From Distichodus sexfasciatus (taxonomy: Eukaryota > Chordata > Actinopteri > Characiformes > Distichodontidae), in assembly GCA_032718565.1 (NCBI GenBank), contig JAVGVS010000017.1, positions 3,026,887 through 3,090,886 of the forward strand: a stretch of DNA of 64,000 nucleotides, read 5' to 3'. Each line of letters opens with the position of its first letter. Within the stretch, counting starts at the first letter, position 1. A model generated the notes under the pieces. It was not told the origin of the DNA. It worked only from the letters and a program-made list of their open reading frames with translations, and did no database searches. A program made the position numbers and the translations under genes. Of the stretch, positions 62,638-64,000 are shown piece by piece.

Positions 62638-64000
62638 TTAGCTCTGTGCCGTTAGCCTCTGTTCTGTGAGTGAGGCCTGGTGGGCCACCGTTTTGTTCTC
62701 ATGGGAGCGGAGTTTGGAGACCACATCGATAAAAGCCAAACTCTGGACTTCTTTATGTAGCGGTTCTGAAGAAAGATAGACAGCAGCAGGGGAAAAAAAA
62801 CAAAAAACATGCAAATCAAAAAAATGACATTTTGAAATATCTAAACCATTTAGAAGACATCTGTAAAGTAAACTACATACTTTACACCAGCAATAGGGTT
62901 TAACCACGATACAATATATCGATTCAAATGACAACAATTAAATGCTGAGATCAGAAAGTCTTTCACAATATGAATTCAATTTGATTCAATTCAGGTGCCA
63001 GCGATCGACATGAGACAATATCATATGCTGATTTAACCTCAGGGATGCACCGATACATGGATCGGATGGCAGTCCGATAACGATTTACTTTCCTTAACAC
63101 CAGTTCTCGCTTGCAATCTCTTGTGTTCCTGATAGTTTTAGCGCTGCAGGAATAGGAGCCGTCAAAAAACTACTTATTAACTATTAATTAAACTATGTTT
63201 AAAAAAATAATTTATTATTATTTTAATAATAAATACTTAACCATAAACATGTGGGTTTGTAATTATTACATTGTTTTGTTAGGCAAACAGTATTTAAGTC
63301 AAGTGTTTTCTCAAGCATAACAGAATCAATCAGTCTCCTCCTTACAGTGAAACACACCACTATCCAAGTACATATAAGATATCCAAGTATCGGCACCGGT
63401 AACACATCTGAAAAAGTTGGTTCAATGCATCCCTATTTAAAGGTCCCTTACTATAATTTTTTTCAAGAAGAAAATAGGTCTATGAGCTCCACTAAACATG
63501 TGTCTGAAGTAGTTTGCTGAAAATACCTCTCAGATTAGGCATTTTCGACTGCTTTTTACCCCTCTATTTCAGTCCCTTTTAGAACAGGGTATTTCTCATT
63601 AGTATTCCTAAATGCAAATCAGCCACTGCTGCCCACACCCCCCTCCGGAACTGGGGTGTAGACATTTAAATGAAAAAAGAAAATCTTTATAAAACAGACC
63701 TCCTGTTCAATATAAAGTGACATTACAATTTTTTTTAATGCTTGTTGATCACTGAATCGATGAATCAATGTATGAATCAATTGATGAAGTCAGATAACAT
63801 TTATTCATGGTTAGTCACATTGGAACTGGAAGTGGAGTAAAACTGTTGAAGCAAGTCCCTGCAAGGCCTCTAGACCTTCTAAGCTGGACAGAAAGTTTAC
63901 TAGGGAGTAACGTTTTTTCTCACCTGAACCCATAACAGAGCAGATGAGTATCATGGAGTTGTATTTGATCTCAGGGGCACTTTTCTCTTCTATCAATAGT
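62638..64000 (-). CDS. rap1gds1: rap1gds1 (SmgGDS), last two coding exons, partial
   Basis: The exons are 63924-64000 (cut by the window edge) and 62638-62765, joined in phase 1. The first reads LLIEEKSAPEIKYNSMILIC and then SVMGS. The second reads EPLHKEVQSLAFIDVVSKLR, then SHENKTVAHQASLTEQRLTA and QS before the stop. This is the C-terminal armadillo region of Rap1 GTPase-GDP dissociation stimulator 1. It binds prenylated small GTPases such as RhoA and Rap1 and acts as chaperone and exchange factor (established for the family). It faces tspan5 tail to tail, as the human genes do. Confidence 0.93.
62930..63790. mobile_element. Nested repeats in the last rap1gds1 intron
   Basis: A family E repeat starts near 62930 (gattcaattcaggtgccagc, gacaatatcatatgctgatt) and resumes at about 63660 (gacatttaaatgaaaaaaga). 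Between them is an element of about 396 bases (63040-63435) with ends CAGGGATGCACCGATA and, inverted, TAGGGATGCATTGAACC, of hAT-like type. A further stretch follows (63436-63659) that resembles another dispersed fish repeat. Target duplications are not clear. Confidence 0.65.

Overview
The window looks like the nuclear genome of a ray-finned fish, probably a teleost. It is AT-rich, its genes are split into many short exons with GT-AG introns, and it is full of tRNA-derived SINEs, small inverted-repeat DNA transposons and microsatellites. The repeat types suggest an ostariophysan fish, but the species cannot be fixed from sequence alone. No operon, CRISPR array, rRNA or free-standing tRNA gene is visible.

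Layout. (1) 1-7.8 kb: 3' part of a plus-strand gene that I cannot name. One clear 706-base internal exon (4549-5254) encodes a Ser/Pro-rich segment. A 44-base tandem repeat with CTCF-like cores (5563-5772) and a probable last exon with poly(A) signal follow. (2) 8.3-35.5 kb: a complete frem1 gene on the minus strand, with 36 coding exons (signal peptide, CSPG repeats, Calx-beta, C-type lectin) and two 5' UTR exon segments. Every exon junction keeps the reading phase except one (22798 to 22221), which is one base short. (3) 39.1-40.7 kb: a compact four-exon plus-strand gene for a divergent TGF-beta family ligand of 377 residues. It lacks the dimer cysteine, has a shortened helix region, and has an intron inside the CxGxC knot motif. 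(4) 41.9-55.2 kb: the complete eight-exon tspan5 gene (268 aa, a TspanC8 tetraspanin), with possible extra 3' exons at 57.5-58 kb. (5) 62.6-64 kb: the last two coding exons of rap1gds1 on the minus strand, running out of the window.

Context. tspan5 and rap1gds1 face each other tail to tail, as in human 4q23. In mammals FREM1 lies on 9p22 beside CER1 and TTC39B. The gap between frem1 and tspan5 therefore joins two mammalian neighbourhoods, and the odd TGF-beta gene sits in that gap. Known roles of the families: Frem1 is a secreted basement-membrane protein of the Fraser complex, Tspan5 escorts ADAM10, and Rap1gds1 (SmgGDS) chaperones prenylated small GTPases. They do not form one pathway; they are simply neighbours.

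Most of the remaining DNA is intron or intergenic sequence carrying repeats, of which the clearest copies are listed. Exon boundaries were set by hand from splice sites, frame and family knowledge. No alignment or database search was run, and family statements are from memory.
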